Shown here: piece after piece, positions 46,126-56,833 of the stretch
How positions within the stretch are numbered: position 1 is the stretch's first letter
How the letters are laid out: each line of letters begins with the position of its first letter
DNA from: Procambarus clarkii
Lineage: Eukaryota; Arthropoda; Malacostraca; Decapoda; Cambaridae
Direction: 5' to 3'
Length of the DNA stretch: 64,000 nucleotides
NCBI RefSeq assembly: GCF_040958095.1
Contig: NC_091230.1
Coordinates: 7,325,926-7,389,925, forward strand
Notes under the pieces: model-generated
Database searches by the model: none
What the model was told of the DNA's origin: nothing
The model's input: the letters and a program-made list of their open reading frames with translations, nothing else
Translations under genes and position numbers: made by a program

Positions 46126-48591
46126 ATGAATTTTGGAGAAGTGATTTTTGATTTACCTCCAACAGTGAAGCATAATGTACGAAAGATTGAGAAAATTCGT
46201 GTTAGAATTATTAATCTTACTTTTTCGGTCATATTTAATAAAATATGTCTACAGGAAAGACTGCTACCAAAATATACTAATGTTAAAGTGCACGACCCAG
46301 CAGCAAGGAATCAAGCCTTCACGATAAAATATCGCCAGGATCTGATTCGTGATCAGATATACAAGGCAGAGAATGAAATCAAAGACAAAAAAACGCAACT
46401 ACTTCATGCTACAAACGAGTGGAGAAATAGCAACATCGACCATAGTATCCGTACCCGCATTGAACAACACCTCGACATCCTCACAGACCAACATCACCTC
46501 AGCACTGAAACAAGGATTATCAAGAAACTAACAACATTATATGGAGGACCTATGGCAATTCCACGACCAAGAGATGGCTTCCTGAACCTTGCAGGAATTA
46601 ACCTCACTGAGGACCAAGTCACTCTCCTAAATCTGGGCATAAACTGTCATGTTATGTCCAGACCGAGTGAAATGGCCCGGAAAGTGGAGTTGGAAATTCT
46701 GTTGGACGACATATTCGACCTCGAGACACAAAAGAAGGTCACTACCAAAGATACCTTACAAGCAGAACTTATTGCAGAAGGAGGAAAGAATCGAGGCAAC
46801 TACAGAAGCACCATACTGTCCCCCGAGCTTAGAGCGGCAGCTAAAAGCCTTCGTGAGAACAAGGAGATAGTTGTCAGGAGAGGTGACAAGTCGCCAATAT
46901 ATGTCATTCTTAAAAAAGACGAATATCTGGCGAAAATGAACATCATACTCTCTGACCAAACTAAGTTCCAAAGGGTAACGAAGGACACTACAGCCGAATT
47001 GAAAGCAAAGGTCAACAAACTGATCGAAACTGTGAACGCCAAGAAATCCGGACTCCACCTGCCAAAGATCATTGGGGAATATAAACCTGGATATGCGTAT
47101 GGAAATGTCAAGACGCACAAGCCTGGAAACCCACTTCGGCCAATCATTAGCCAGATACCCACACCCACGTACAGATTGGCGAAGCGACTCAACGGCCTGC
47201 TGACTCCTTATGTTCCTTGCGCCTTCAGCCTGAAGTCTCCAAAGGAATTTGTGGACTTACTGCGGGGCGCACGGGCCACAGGGATAAGAGCCTCGTTGGA
47301 CGTAGAATCGCTGTTTACCAACGTACCTGTGGACGAGACAATCGGAATGATAGCCGACAGAGTGTATCGTGATCCAGCCTGTACTCCTCTTGACATGCCA
47401 GAAAGTATTCTGAGGAAACTACTCCAAGCTTGTACTAAAGAGGCACCCTTCTTGAGCCCGGATGGGCACATGTATAAGCAAGTAGATGGGGTCGCTATGG
47501 GTTCTCCCCTAGGTGTCCTGTTTGCAAACTTCTACATGGGTACCATCGAGCAAAAAGTCTTAGTCGACATGAACTTGAAACCGGCCATATACTGCAGGTA
47601 TGTTGACGACATTTTTACACAGGTACCTGATGTCAGACATCTGCAGGAGCTGAAGGAGGCATTTGAGCAGAGTTCCGTGCTGCGTTTCACTTACGAGACG
47701 GAAAAGGATGGGAAGCTGCCGTTTCTAGATGTAACAGTCATGGAAAAGGGCGGAGGTTTCCACACTGCAGTCTACACAAAGGAAACAAACATAGGAATGT
47801 GCCTAAATGCCAACAGCGACTGCCCTGACAGGTACAAGAGGAGTGTTGTTAACGCATACGTCGACCGTGCTCTCAGCCACAGCTCAGAATGGAAGCAAGT
47901 CGACGAAGAACTCTGTAGGGTAAGGCAGGTTCTAGTCAATAACGGCTTCTCCAATGGTTTCATCGAAGACATCATAAGAAGGAAAGTGAAAAGCCATGCA
48001 ACCTCCGAAGAGACAACTAACACAACACCTATACCCCCTATTAGACTATTTTACAGGAACTTCTTTTCCACAGCTCATAAAACAGAGGAAAGGGTCCTGA
48101 AAGATATTGTTAATAGAAACGTTATCCCTACAGACAAAAATCAGAGGATACAACTGACGATTTACTATAAAACCAGAAAAACGGCCAGCCTACTCATGAG
48201 AAACTCTCCAGACACGAAACAGAACGCTTTAAAAGAGACTAACGTCGTCTATGCCTTCAAATGCCCACTTGGGGACTGTAAGCTCCAAAAAACCCAGTAT
48301 ATAGGCAAGACAACAACATCTCTTTCTAGGCGTTTAACGATGCATAAACAACAGGGCTCCATTAAGGAACATATAATCTCTTCCCATAACCAAACCATCG
48401 CCAGAGAAATCCTAGTAAACAACACAGAAATCATCGATAGATACAGCGATAGCAGGCGGCTAGACGTTTGCGAGGCACTACACATCAAGAAGTCAACACC
48501 AGCAATCAACAGCCAATTATTGCACAACTATATTCTACCCACCTCAAGACTCCGCTCCAATATAGAAGCATCAAGAAATATGGACCAATAG
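46126..48591 (+). CDS. PLE-B protein: reverse transcriptase with GIY-YIG endonuclease
   Basis: 821 codons. I start at 46126 because the in-frame ATG at 46084 lies in the inverted PLE-A' and adds 14 foreign residues. Residues 330-345 hold KTHKPGNPLRPIIS, typical of Penelope RT. SLDVESLFTNVP (390-401) has the first catalytic Asp, [15 protein letters not shown] (about 458-472) follows, and RYVDDIF (491-497) has the catalytic Asp pair. The C-terminus is a GIY-YIG nuclease: NVVY (706-709), CPLGDC (713-718), YIGKT (725-729), Arg735/736, Glu783 and Asn795. Cys residues between the two halves of the GIY-YIG motif are a Penelope hallmark. Full length for the family and intact; the target nick by GIY-YIG primes cDNA synthesis. 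Confidence 0.95.
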   Translation: MNFGEVIFDLPPTVKHNVRKIEKIRVRIINLTFSVIFNKICLQERLLPKYTNVKVHDPAARNQAFTIKYRQDLIRDQIYKAENEIKDKKTQLLHATNEWRNSNIDHSIRTRIEQHLDILTDQHHLSTETRIIKKLTTLYGGPMAIPRPRDGFLNLAGINLTEDQVTLLNLGINCHVMSRPSEMARKVELEILLDDIFDLETQKKVTTKDTLQAELIAEGGKNRGNYRSTILSPELRAAAKSLRENKEIVVRRGDKSPIYVILKKDEYLAKMNIILSDQTKFQRVTKDTTAELKAKVNKLIETVNAKKSGLHLPKIIGEYKPGYAYGNVKTHKPGNPLRPIISQIPTPTYRLAKRLNGLLTPYVPCAFSLKSPKEFVDLLRGARATGIRASLDVESLFTNVPVDETIGMIADRVYRDPACTPLDMPESILRKLLQACTKEAPFLSPDGHMYKQVDGVAMGSPLGVLFANFYMGTIEQKVLVDMNLKPAIYCRYVDDIFTQVPDVRHLQELKEAFEQSSVLRFTYETEKDGKLPFLDVTVMEKGGGFHTAVYTKETNIGMCLNANSDCPDRYKRSVVNAYVDRALSHSSEWKQVDEELCRVRQVLVNNGFSNGFIEDIIRRKVKSHATSEETTNTTPIPPIRLFYRNFFSTAHKTEERVLKDIVNRNVIPTDKNQRIQLTIYYKTRKTASLLMRNSPDTKQNALKETNVVYAFKCPLGDCKLQKTQYIGKTTTSLSRRLTMHKQQGSIKEHIISSHNQTIAREILVNNTEIIDRYSDSRRLDVCEALHIKKSTPAINSQLLHNYILPTSRLRSNIEASRNMDQ

Positions 48592-48795
48592 GCTTTCTAC
48601 AAACACTTCTATTCAATATCCATTGTTTCGTGTTCTGTCTTGTGTTGATACTTTTAATACCCTATTAATATCCTCTAATGCCACATCATCCTTCCCACCT
48701 TACTCAAATGTAATGCCACATCACCCTTCCCACCTCACTCAAATGTAGATATAAAATCAGGGAAACGCAAGTTCTAATCAGTTGTGTATTTGTGA

Positions 48796-48848
48796 AGTCT
48801 TTGAAAATGTAATAAGTTTTACGAAACGCGCCCGTGTCGCGTCAGACT
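48796..48848 (+). ncRNA. Hammerhead-like fold with variant core
   Basis: Stem I AGUCU (48796-48800) with AGACU (48844-48848); core UUGAAAA (48801-48807) where CUGANGA is expected; one unpaired U; stem II GUAA/UUAC (48809-48812, 48819-48822); GAAA (48823-48826); stem III CGCG/CGCG (48827-48830, 48838-48841); UC then the predicted cut after C48843. C3 is U and G8 is A, which would keep the 3-8 pair. In PLE-C stem III is kept while its loop differs in length and sequence, which supports the fold. Activity with this core is doubtful. Confidence 0.5.
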
Positions 48849-49009
48849 AGAAATAAAAATGAATTTTGGAGAAGTGATTTTTGATTTACCTCCAACAGTG
48901 AAGCATAATGTACGAAAGATTGAGAAAATTCGTGTTAGAATTATTAATCTTACTTTTTCGGTCATATTTAATAAAATATGTCTACAGGAAAGACTGCTAC
49001 CAAAATATA

Positions 49010-49497
<488 letters not shown>

Positions 49498-49590
<93 letters not shown>
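49498..49590. repeat. (TA)n between the foldback element and PLE-C
   Basis: Pure TA apart from one GTATA at about 49513. Confidence 0.96.
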
Positions 49591-49595
<5 letters not shown>

Positions 49596-49747
49596 GTAGC
49601 AGTCTTTCCTGTAGACATATATTATTAAATATGACCGAAAAAGTAAGATTAATAATTCTAACACGAATTTCCTCTATCTTTCTTATGTTTCTTTTCACTG
49701 TTGATGGTACTTCAAAGATCAATTCTCCAAAATTAATTTTTATTTCT

Positions 49748-49802
49748 AGTCTGACGCGACACTTGAGCGCGTTTCGTAAAACTTATTACATTTTCAAAGA
49801 CT
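49748..49802 (-). ncRNA. Hammerhead-like fold of PLE-C
   Basis: AGUCU/AGACU stem I, UUGAAAA core, GUAA/UUAC stem II, GAAA and CGCG/CGCG stem III as in PLE-B, but with a nine-base stem III loop in place of seven. Confidence 0.5.
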
Positions 49803-50038
49803 TTAGTTTACAAACACACAACTGAAACTGAATAGAGCTTACATATCGTCGAGGTTTATATCTACATTTGGGTGAGGTGGATGAGGTGAAAAACGAACTT
49901 TCAACAATGGGTATTCAATGGGTATTAAATTCCAACACAAGACAGAACACGAAACAATGGGTATTGAATGGGTATTAAATTCAAACACAAGACAGAACAC
50001 GAAACAATGGGTATTGAATGGAAGTAATTGTAGAAAGC

Positions 50039-51225
50039 CTATTGGTCCTTATTTCTTGATGCTTCTATATTGGAGCGGAGTCTTGAAGTGGGTAGAATAT
50101 AGTTGTGCATTAATTGGCTGTTGATTGCTGGTGTTGACTTCTTGATGTGTAGTGCCTCGCAGACGTCTAGCCGCCTGCTATCGCTGTATCTATCGATGAT
50201 TTCTGTGTTGTTTGCTAAGATTTCTCTGGTTATGGTTTGTTTGTGGGAAGAGATTATATGTTCCTTAATGGAGCCCTGTTGCTTATGCATCGTTAAACGC
50301 CTGGACAGAGATGTTGTTGTCTTGCCTATATACTGTTTTTTTTTTTTTGGAGCTTACAGTCCCCAAGAGGGCATTTGAAGGCATAGACGACGTTGGTCTC
50401 TTTTAAAGCGTTCTGCTTTGTGTCTGGAGAGTTTCTCATGAGTAGGTTGGCCGTTTTTCTGGTTTTATAGTAAATCGTCAGTTGTATCTTCTGATTTTTG
50501 TCTGTAGGGATAACGTTTCTACTGACAATATCTTTCAGGACCCTTTCCTCCGTTTTATGGGCTATGGAAAAGAAGTTCCTGTAAAATAGTCTAATAGGGG
50601 GTATAGGTGTTGTGTTAGTTGTCTCTTCAGAGGTTGCATGGCGTTTCACTTTCCTTCTTATGATGTCTTCGACGAAACCATTGGAGAAGCCGTTGTTGAC
50701 TAGGACCTGCCTTACCCTACAGAGTTCTTCGTCGACTTGCTTCCATTCTGAGCTGTGGCTGAGAGCACTGTCGACATATGCGTTAACAACACTCCTCTTG
50801 TACCTGTCCGGGCAGTCACTGTTGGCATTCAGGCACATTCCTATGTTTGTTTCCTTAGTGTAGACTGCAGTGTGGAAAACTCCGCTCCTTTCCATGACTG
50901 TTACATCTAGAAAGGGCAGCTTCCCATCCTTCTCCATCTCGTAAGTGAAACGCAACACAGAATTCTGCTCAAATGCCTCCTTCAGCTCCTGCAGATGTCT
51001 GACATCAGGTACCTGTGTAAAAATGTCCTCAACGTACCTGCAGTATATGGCCGGTTTCAAGTTCATGTCGACTAAGACTTTTTGCTCGATGGTACCCATG
51101 TAGATGTTTGCAAACAGGACACCTAGGGGAGAACCCATGGCGACCCCATCTACTTGCTTATACATGTGTCCATCTGGGCTCAAGAAGGGTGCCTCTTTAG
51201 TACAAGCTTGGAGTAGTTTCCTACA
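50039..51225 (-). pseudogene. PLE-C RT/GIY-YIG pseudogene
   Basis: Open from 51183 to 50326 (285 codons: [20 protein letters not shown] through the Asp-pair motif, here YVEDIF, to CPLGDCKLQK). Then a T-run expansion (50336-50348, five extra bases) shifts the frame, and the GIY-YIG remainder continues 50290-50039. The catalytic Asp pair is changed to Glu-Asp. The N-terminal half of the RT is missing. Compared with A/B there are many silent and a few replacement changes. Confidence 0.92.
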
Positions 51226-51242
51226 GGAGGAGTACAGGCCGT

Positions 51243-51424
<182 letters not shown>

Positions 51425-51466
51425 CCACGTAGACCCAGTCGGTTGTTCTATATCAGTTATATAGTC

Positions 51467-51798
51467 CATCAGGCTTGGATACCCATGTGCATGGGAAATA
51501 GGCTTACAGGTTCCGGAAGATGAGAGGAAATGTCAACACTGTGGAGAAATGCCTGACAGACCACTGGAACATTATCTAACATAGTGCACAGTTACATACC
51601 CATTAAGATTTCAACTTAGATTCAACAGAGCAGAAGAAGTTGTTAAACACATATGGCAAAATCTAACTGAAGCGACCATACGAGTAATAAATACTCATAC
51701 TCCGCCCAAGTAAAACAGAAACAAGCAACACTTAGTGGGCCAGCCAGAGGCTTAGGGCCCGCGCAGGAATATCCCTGAAAAAAAAAAAAAAAAAAAAA
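51467..51798 (+). mobile_element. L9: 3' end of a Jockey/I-like non-LTR element with poly(A)
   Basis: Flanked by GTTATATAGTC (51456-51466 and 51799-51809). The insert codes for RLGYPCAWEIGLQVPEDERK, then CQHCGEMPDRPLEHYLT-stop-C, a CCHC-like C-terminal motif of Jockey/I-type RT proteins, and ends in about 20 A. One TAG inside the motif. Clear target-site duplication makes this an intact, severely 5'-truncated insertion. Confidence 0.88.
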
Positions 51799-51809
51799 GT
51801 TATATAGTC

Positions 51810-52145
51810 GGTTGGTAGTCTGTGGAGACCGGACGCACCGTGGAGCTCCGGGTTACCTTCATACTTTATCACAAAACAGTGAGGCCAAACAGGTGGGGCG
51901 TTGGTCTGGACATATGTGAACAACATTAGAAGACATCTTCAGCGTTTGAAGTCCCTCTATCGTCCCAGTCAACGGTATTTTACAATTTTCTCCGGCTTGC
52001 AAGCTTGAACTCACCAGCAACAGTGCCAGTGAGGGAGGCCTACCACCTTAACGGCCGGGGCGGGATGGGGAAGGGCGGGGGCGGAGTGAGGCGCGTGAGG
52101 GAAAGTGAACCTTAAAGTAAGGCGTCACTAAGAACACCCGCTCAC
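51810..52145. other. GC-rich stretch, no gene proven
   Basis: 52045-52105 is very G-rich with GGGCGGGGGCGG, resembling GC boxes or a small CpG island. It lies just downstream (minus-strand sense) of candidate exon a. A promoter role is possible but unproven. Confidence 0.3.
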
Positions 52146-52200
52146 CGGTCAGGCGGAGGAGGCTGGCAGTGGCCGCTTCTTCCCTCACCACCACACCACC
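52146..52200 (-). CDS. Candidate host exon a (start uncertain)
   Basis: Minus strand, donor GTGAGC from 52145. The frame reading REEAATASLLRLT plus one base is open and its phase fits exon b (G+GT gives Gly). Upstream is GGTGGT low complexity and I cannot place an acceptor or start codon. If right, the intron to exon b is 9.9 kb and holds all PLE copies, the foldback element and L9. Confidence 0.25.
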
Positions 52201-52579
52201 CCACCACCTCCCTCGTGGGCTCAGTGAACAATTTCTGTGAACAATTTCTGTTTAGTGTATACATTGCGGCCCCGACATACAAAGTGAATACCATGTATAT
52301 ATAGTGCCATAGTGATATATACATCTCAAAGTGCCAACTCCGATACTCAGTGCCATACACGCCACAAAGTGTCAACCCCAGTTTATAGTGTCATACATAT
52401 AACAAAGTGCCAACCCCATATTCTCAGTGTCATACATACCCTGGTGTACATATATATGAATGTATATTGTGTGTCATGTGTATAGCCCACTCGATACCAC
52501 GCCTCCCCCCCAAAACCGACCCCATCCCCCCCCCCAAACCTACCCCATCTCCCCCCCCCCCGGACCTCACTACCTGAGC
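52201..52579. other. No gene seen
   Basis: Contains a short duplication (GTGAACAATTTCT twice at 52224-52250), loosely repeated AAAGTGCCAAC and CATACA words at 52280-52440, and C runs at 52505-52560. Confidence 0.5.
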
Positions 52580-53846
52580 TGACCCTCGCCCCACCGGCCT
52601 CCACACCCAGCCGCAGCCTCCACACCCAGCCGCGGCCTCCACACCCAGCCGCGGCCTCCACACCCAGCTGATGCCTCCACACCCAGCCGCGGCCTCCACA
52701 CCCAGTTGATGCCGCCACACCCGGTTGCTGGCTCCACACCCAGTTGCCGGCTCCACACCCAGTTGCTGGCTCCACACCCAGTTGCCGGCTCCACACCCAG
52801 TTGCCGGCTCCACACCCAGTTCCCGGCTCCACACCCAGTTGCTGGCTCCACACCCGGTTCCCGGCTCCACACCCAGTTGCTGGCTTCACACCCGGTTGCC
52901 GGCTCCACACCCAGTTGCTGGCTCCACACCCAGTAGCTGGCCCCACACCCAGTTGCCGGCTCCACACCCAGTTGCTGGCTCCACACCCAGTTGCTGGCTC
53001 CACACCCAGTTGCTGGCTCCACACCCAGTTGCTGGCTCCACACCCAGTTGATGCCTCCACACCCAGTTGCTTTCTCCACACCCAGTTGCTTTCTCCACAC
53101 CCAGTTGCTGGCTCCACACCCAGTTGCTTTCTCCACACCCAGTTGCTTTCTCCACACCCAGTTGCTGGCTCCACACCCAGTTGCTGGCTCCACACCCAGT
53201 TGCTGGCTCCACACCCAGTTGATGCCTCCACACCCAGTTGCTTTCTCCACACCCAGTTGCTTTCTCCACACCCAGTTGCTGGCTCCACACCCAGTTGATG
53301 CCTCCACACCCAGTTGCTTTCTCCACACCCAGTTGCTGGCTCCACACCCAGTTGATGCCGCCACACCCGGTTGCTGGCTCCACACCCAGTTGCCGGCTCC
53401 ACACCCAGTTGCTGGCTCCACACCCAGTTGCTTTCTCCACACCCAGTTGCTTTCTCCACACCCAGTTGCTGGCTCCACACCCAGTTGATGCCTCCACACC
53501 CAGTAGCTGGCTCCACACCCAGTTGCCGGCTCCACACCCAGTTGCTGGCTCCACACCCAGTAGCTGGCTCCACACCCAGTTGCCGGCTCCACACACAGTT
53601 CCTGGCTCCACACCCAGTTGCTGGCTCCACACCCAGTTGCTGGCTCCACACCCAGTTGCTGGCTCCACACCCAGTTGATGCCTCCACACCCAGTTGCTTT
53701 CTCCACACCCAGTTGCTTTCTCCACACCCAGTTGCTGGCTCCACACCCAGTTGATGCCTCCACACCCAGTTGCTTTCTCCACACCCAGTTGCTGGCTCCA
53801 CACCCAGTTGCTGGCTCCACACCCAGTTGCTGGCTCCACACCAGTA
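52580..53846. repeat. 19-bp minisatellite, about 66 copies
   Basis: CCACACCCAGTTGCTGGCT and variants (GATGC, CTTTC, CCGGC endings). 19 is not a multiple of 3, yet all frames stay open, giving frames up to 493 codons on the minus strand and 194 on the plus strand; not taken as genes. Confidence 0.95.
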
Positions 53847-53854
53847 GTAGGGTT

Positions 53855-53908
53855 GACACGCCACAGGCCCTTTTTTTTTTCTGGGGAAAAAAGGGCCTGT
53901 GGCGTGTC
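53855..53908. repeat. Short perfect hairpin
   Basis: GACACGCCACAGGCCC plus a T run faces an A run plus GGGCCTGTGGCGTGTC. The right arm recurs as part of a ~55-bp unit repeated three times to 54018. Confidence 0.85.
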
Positions 53909-54272
53909 ATGGTTTTCAGGTCCAAAGGGGGAAAAAAAAAGGGCCTGTGGCGTGTCAGGGTTTTCAGGTCCAAAGGGGAAAAAAGGGCCTGTAGCGTGTC
54001 AGGGTTTTCAGGTAAATTTTTTTTTCAGTCACAGATTTTAGAAGTAAGGATTTCTTATGAGAAAAATAATTTCCGAGACTTAGAAGTTTGTTAAAGCCTT
54101 ATGGGAGAAATTCAAATAACGTGTGTAGCGCTTGGGGGTTTTCAGGTGAATTTTGTCAGTCGCAGATTTTAGAAGTAAGGATTTCTTATGAGAAAAATAA
54201 TTTCCGAGACTTAGAAGTTTGTTAAAGCCTTATGGGAGAAATTCAAATAACGTGTGTAGCACTTTAGGGCTT
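53885..54272. repeat. ~55-bp triplicate followed by 134-bp duplication
   Basis: GGGCCTGTGGCGTGTCA units at about 53893, 53940 and 53985. Then a 134-bp unit starting TTTTCAGGT at 54005 and 54139, nearly identical. Confidence 0.88.
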
Positions 54273-54640
54273 CTAGGAGAACTCTACGGACATATTTTAC
54301 ATGTTTTCAACTTACAAAATCGTCTATGTAAGCCTTAGTTATTCATATAAATTTAGAAAATCACCTATGTAAGTCATCGTTTTCAGGGTTTCGTACATCA
54401 CACCCCCCTCCCTCCCCCCTTACCTCGCAATCTGTCGCCTCACCTGTGTTTACTTTAGACGTCAGCCAGACACGGCCTTCAGGTCACCTCGGTAATCTTA
54501 TCTTATCTTCACCATAATATCTGGACCGTCCCTCCTCTCTCTCTCTCTCTCCTCTTCATATTATTCTCTCTCTTGCTATTTTCCAACATCGTATGTTTTC
54601 TCCTTTTCATTAAGCAAGTCAGTTTTACACAAATAATTCG
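54273..54640. other. No gene seen
   Basis: Mixed sequence with CT run at 54535-54555; no supported frame. Confidence 0.5.
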
Positions 54641-55560
54641 TGTTAGTAAGCATGTTCTAGCTCACGTTCCCCACCTTAGTCCCCTGTCGTATAATGAATA
54701 CTATCATTCCAATCCCTCTAAAATTTAAAAATAATCATATTTCAAACATAGTTCAATACAGTAATTTAGTTACCAAGCTCCAGCTCTCGTCCCCGCCTTA
54801 ATTCTCCTTCGTATCTTTGTAAATAACCCATCAATTTCCCGAAAATTAAAAGCAGACATACTTCAAAGTTAGTAAATAAGATCAAGTCAGTTACTGAGCT
54901 CCAGCTCTCGTCCCCGCCTTAGTTCTCTTTCATATCTTTGTAAATAATACATCAATTCCCCTGAAATTTTTTACCCTCTGTATTTCAGACACCGTAAATA
55001 AAATCAAGTCAGTTATCGAGCTCCAGCTCTCGTCCCCGCCTTAGTTCTCCTTCGTATCTTTGTAAATAACCCATCAATTTCCCGAAAATTAAAAGCAGAC
55101 ATACTTCAAAGTTAGTAAATAAGATCAAGTCAGTTACTGAGCTCCAGCTCTCATCCCCGCCTTAGTTCTCTTTCATATCTTTGTAAATAACCCATCAATT
55201 TCCCTGAAATTTTTACCCTCTGTATTTCAGACACCGTAAATAAAATCAAGTCAGTTACTGAGCTCCAGCTCTCGTCCTCCCACCCTCTTCCACCCTCAAG
55301 TCTTTAACCCATCAATTTCCCTGAAATTTTTACCCTCTGTATTTCAGACATAGTAAATATGAAGTAAACAATTATAAAACTCTAGCTCTTGTCCTCTGTC
55401 CAAGTTCACTCCTGTAAATTCATTACTCTCAGTCCAAATCCCCCTGAGATTTAAACACCCAACTACATTTTCAGACATAGTAAATAAAAACCAGTTCAGT
55501 TATCAAGTTTCAACTCTTGTGCCCCAGCTTAATTCATTTTGTACAAGTTCTTTATTTCCA
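54641..55560. repeat. ~121-bp degenerate tandem repeat, 5-7 copies
   Basis: GAGCTCCAGCTCTCGTCCCC recurs at about 54777, 54897, 55018, 55139 and 55260, with weaker copies each side. Confidence 0.85.
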
Positions 55561-56833
55561 ACTAAATCATCCTAAGATTTAAGATCACCTTATTTTCTAA
55601 CGTAGTGAAATTAATCAGGGCATTAACCAAGCTCCATTCCCTCAGCCTTAGATCATCAGACATAAATATTTTCGATCAAGTCCGTCTCCAGCTTAACTCT
55701 TACCCTTTCCCTCCCTTACCTTCTCATCCCCAACTTATCCAAACCTTCAATAATCATACTGTATTTGCATATTTTCTCTATATTCACTGTGTTCTTCGTA
55801 TTCTCATCCGTGTTCACTCCATGTTCTTCAAATGTTCACAGTCCCATTCAGTTCATATTTTCACAAGTATCTCCATTTTTTCTGTAATCTTTCTCTTAGT
55901 CTCATTACTTTCTCTACAAATTCTAGTCATATTTTCTATGTTTTCATGTTCATCACATGTTCTCTTTACAACTTTTATACTCAATATTCATGCTAACTTC
56001 CATATTTTGTGTTCTTTGCAATATTCATGTTCCTCTACAAGTTCATGTTCCTCACAAGATCACTTCGTTTTTTCACCTTCACTTACATGTTTTCTACATT
56101 CTTTGTCATATTCTCCATGTTCTTTACAAGTCCATTGTTCATTCTTTGTAATCCCTATTCTCCTTATCATGTTTTCATGTTCTCTGTAAGTTCATATTCC
56201 CAGCATGTTCACTGTATTCATCAACTTTTCTTACATGTGTTCTTTGCCATGTTCCCCATATGTTCTCTGGGTTTTCCCCTTACATGTTATCTAACATTCC
56301 TTAACTAAAAAAATCTTTCACCAATCAACTAAAACATAGTCACTTTCGTCATTTCTCAAGTAAACTTATTATCCAGTCAACTAAAAATAGTCAGAAATAG
56401 CCTCGTTCAACACTGTTCTTAACTAAAACAACCTTTCTCTTAGCTAAAAATTGTCAAAGGAAACTTTTTTCAGCACTTTCTTAACAGGCGCTATGTTTCA
56501 TCAAGAAAAATTGTCAAAGGAAACTTTCCAAAACTGTTCATAACTAGCTTTTATCCATCGTCAATCAACTAAAAATAATAACTTTCATCATTTCTTAACT
56601 AAACTTATTCCCCATTCATCAGAAAATAACCGTGTTCATCATGTTTCATTGTCATTTCTTAACTAAAATTATCTGCCAATCATCAGAAAAAAAGTCATGT
56701 TCATCATGTTTTGTCTTTTTCCTTAACTAAAGTATTCATCAGTCAACTAAAAATAGTTACTTCATCATGTTTCCTTGTCATTTCTTAACTAAAATATCAC
56801 TTCTCTCATCTGAAAATAGTCATGTGTAGTCTC
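55561..56833. repeat. Short-motif degenerate repeats
   Basis: 55730-56290 is rich in GTTCATGTTCT/TTCACATGTTC-like words. 56330-56833 in TTCTTAACTAAAA and AAAATAGTCA-like words. Frames such as 55605-56189 follow from the T-rich composition. Confidence 0.6.

Noticed and set aside
52383..53973. 493- and 467-codon frames, minus strand
   Set aside because: 19-bp minisatellite; repeated CGASNWVWSQQLGVEPAT-like peptide, no domain.
55605..56308. 194-codon Phe/Ser-rich frame resembling a membrane protein
   Set aside because: T-rich TTCATGTTCT-like repeat; hydrophobicity follows from composition, overlapping frames look alike.
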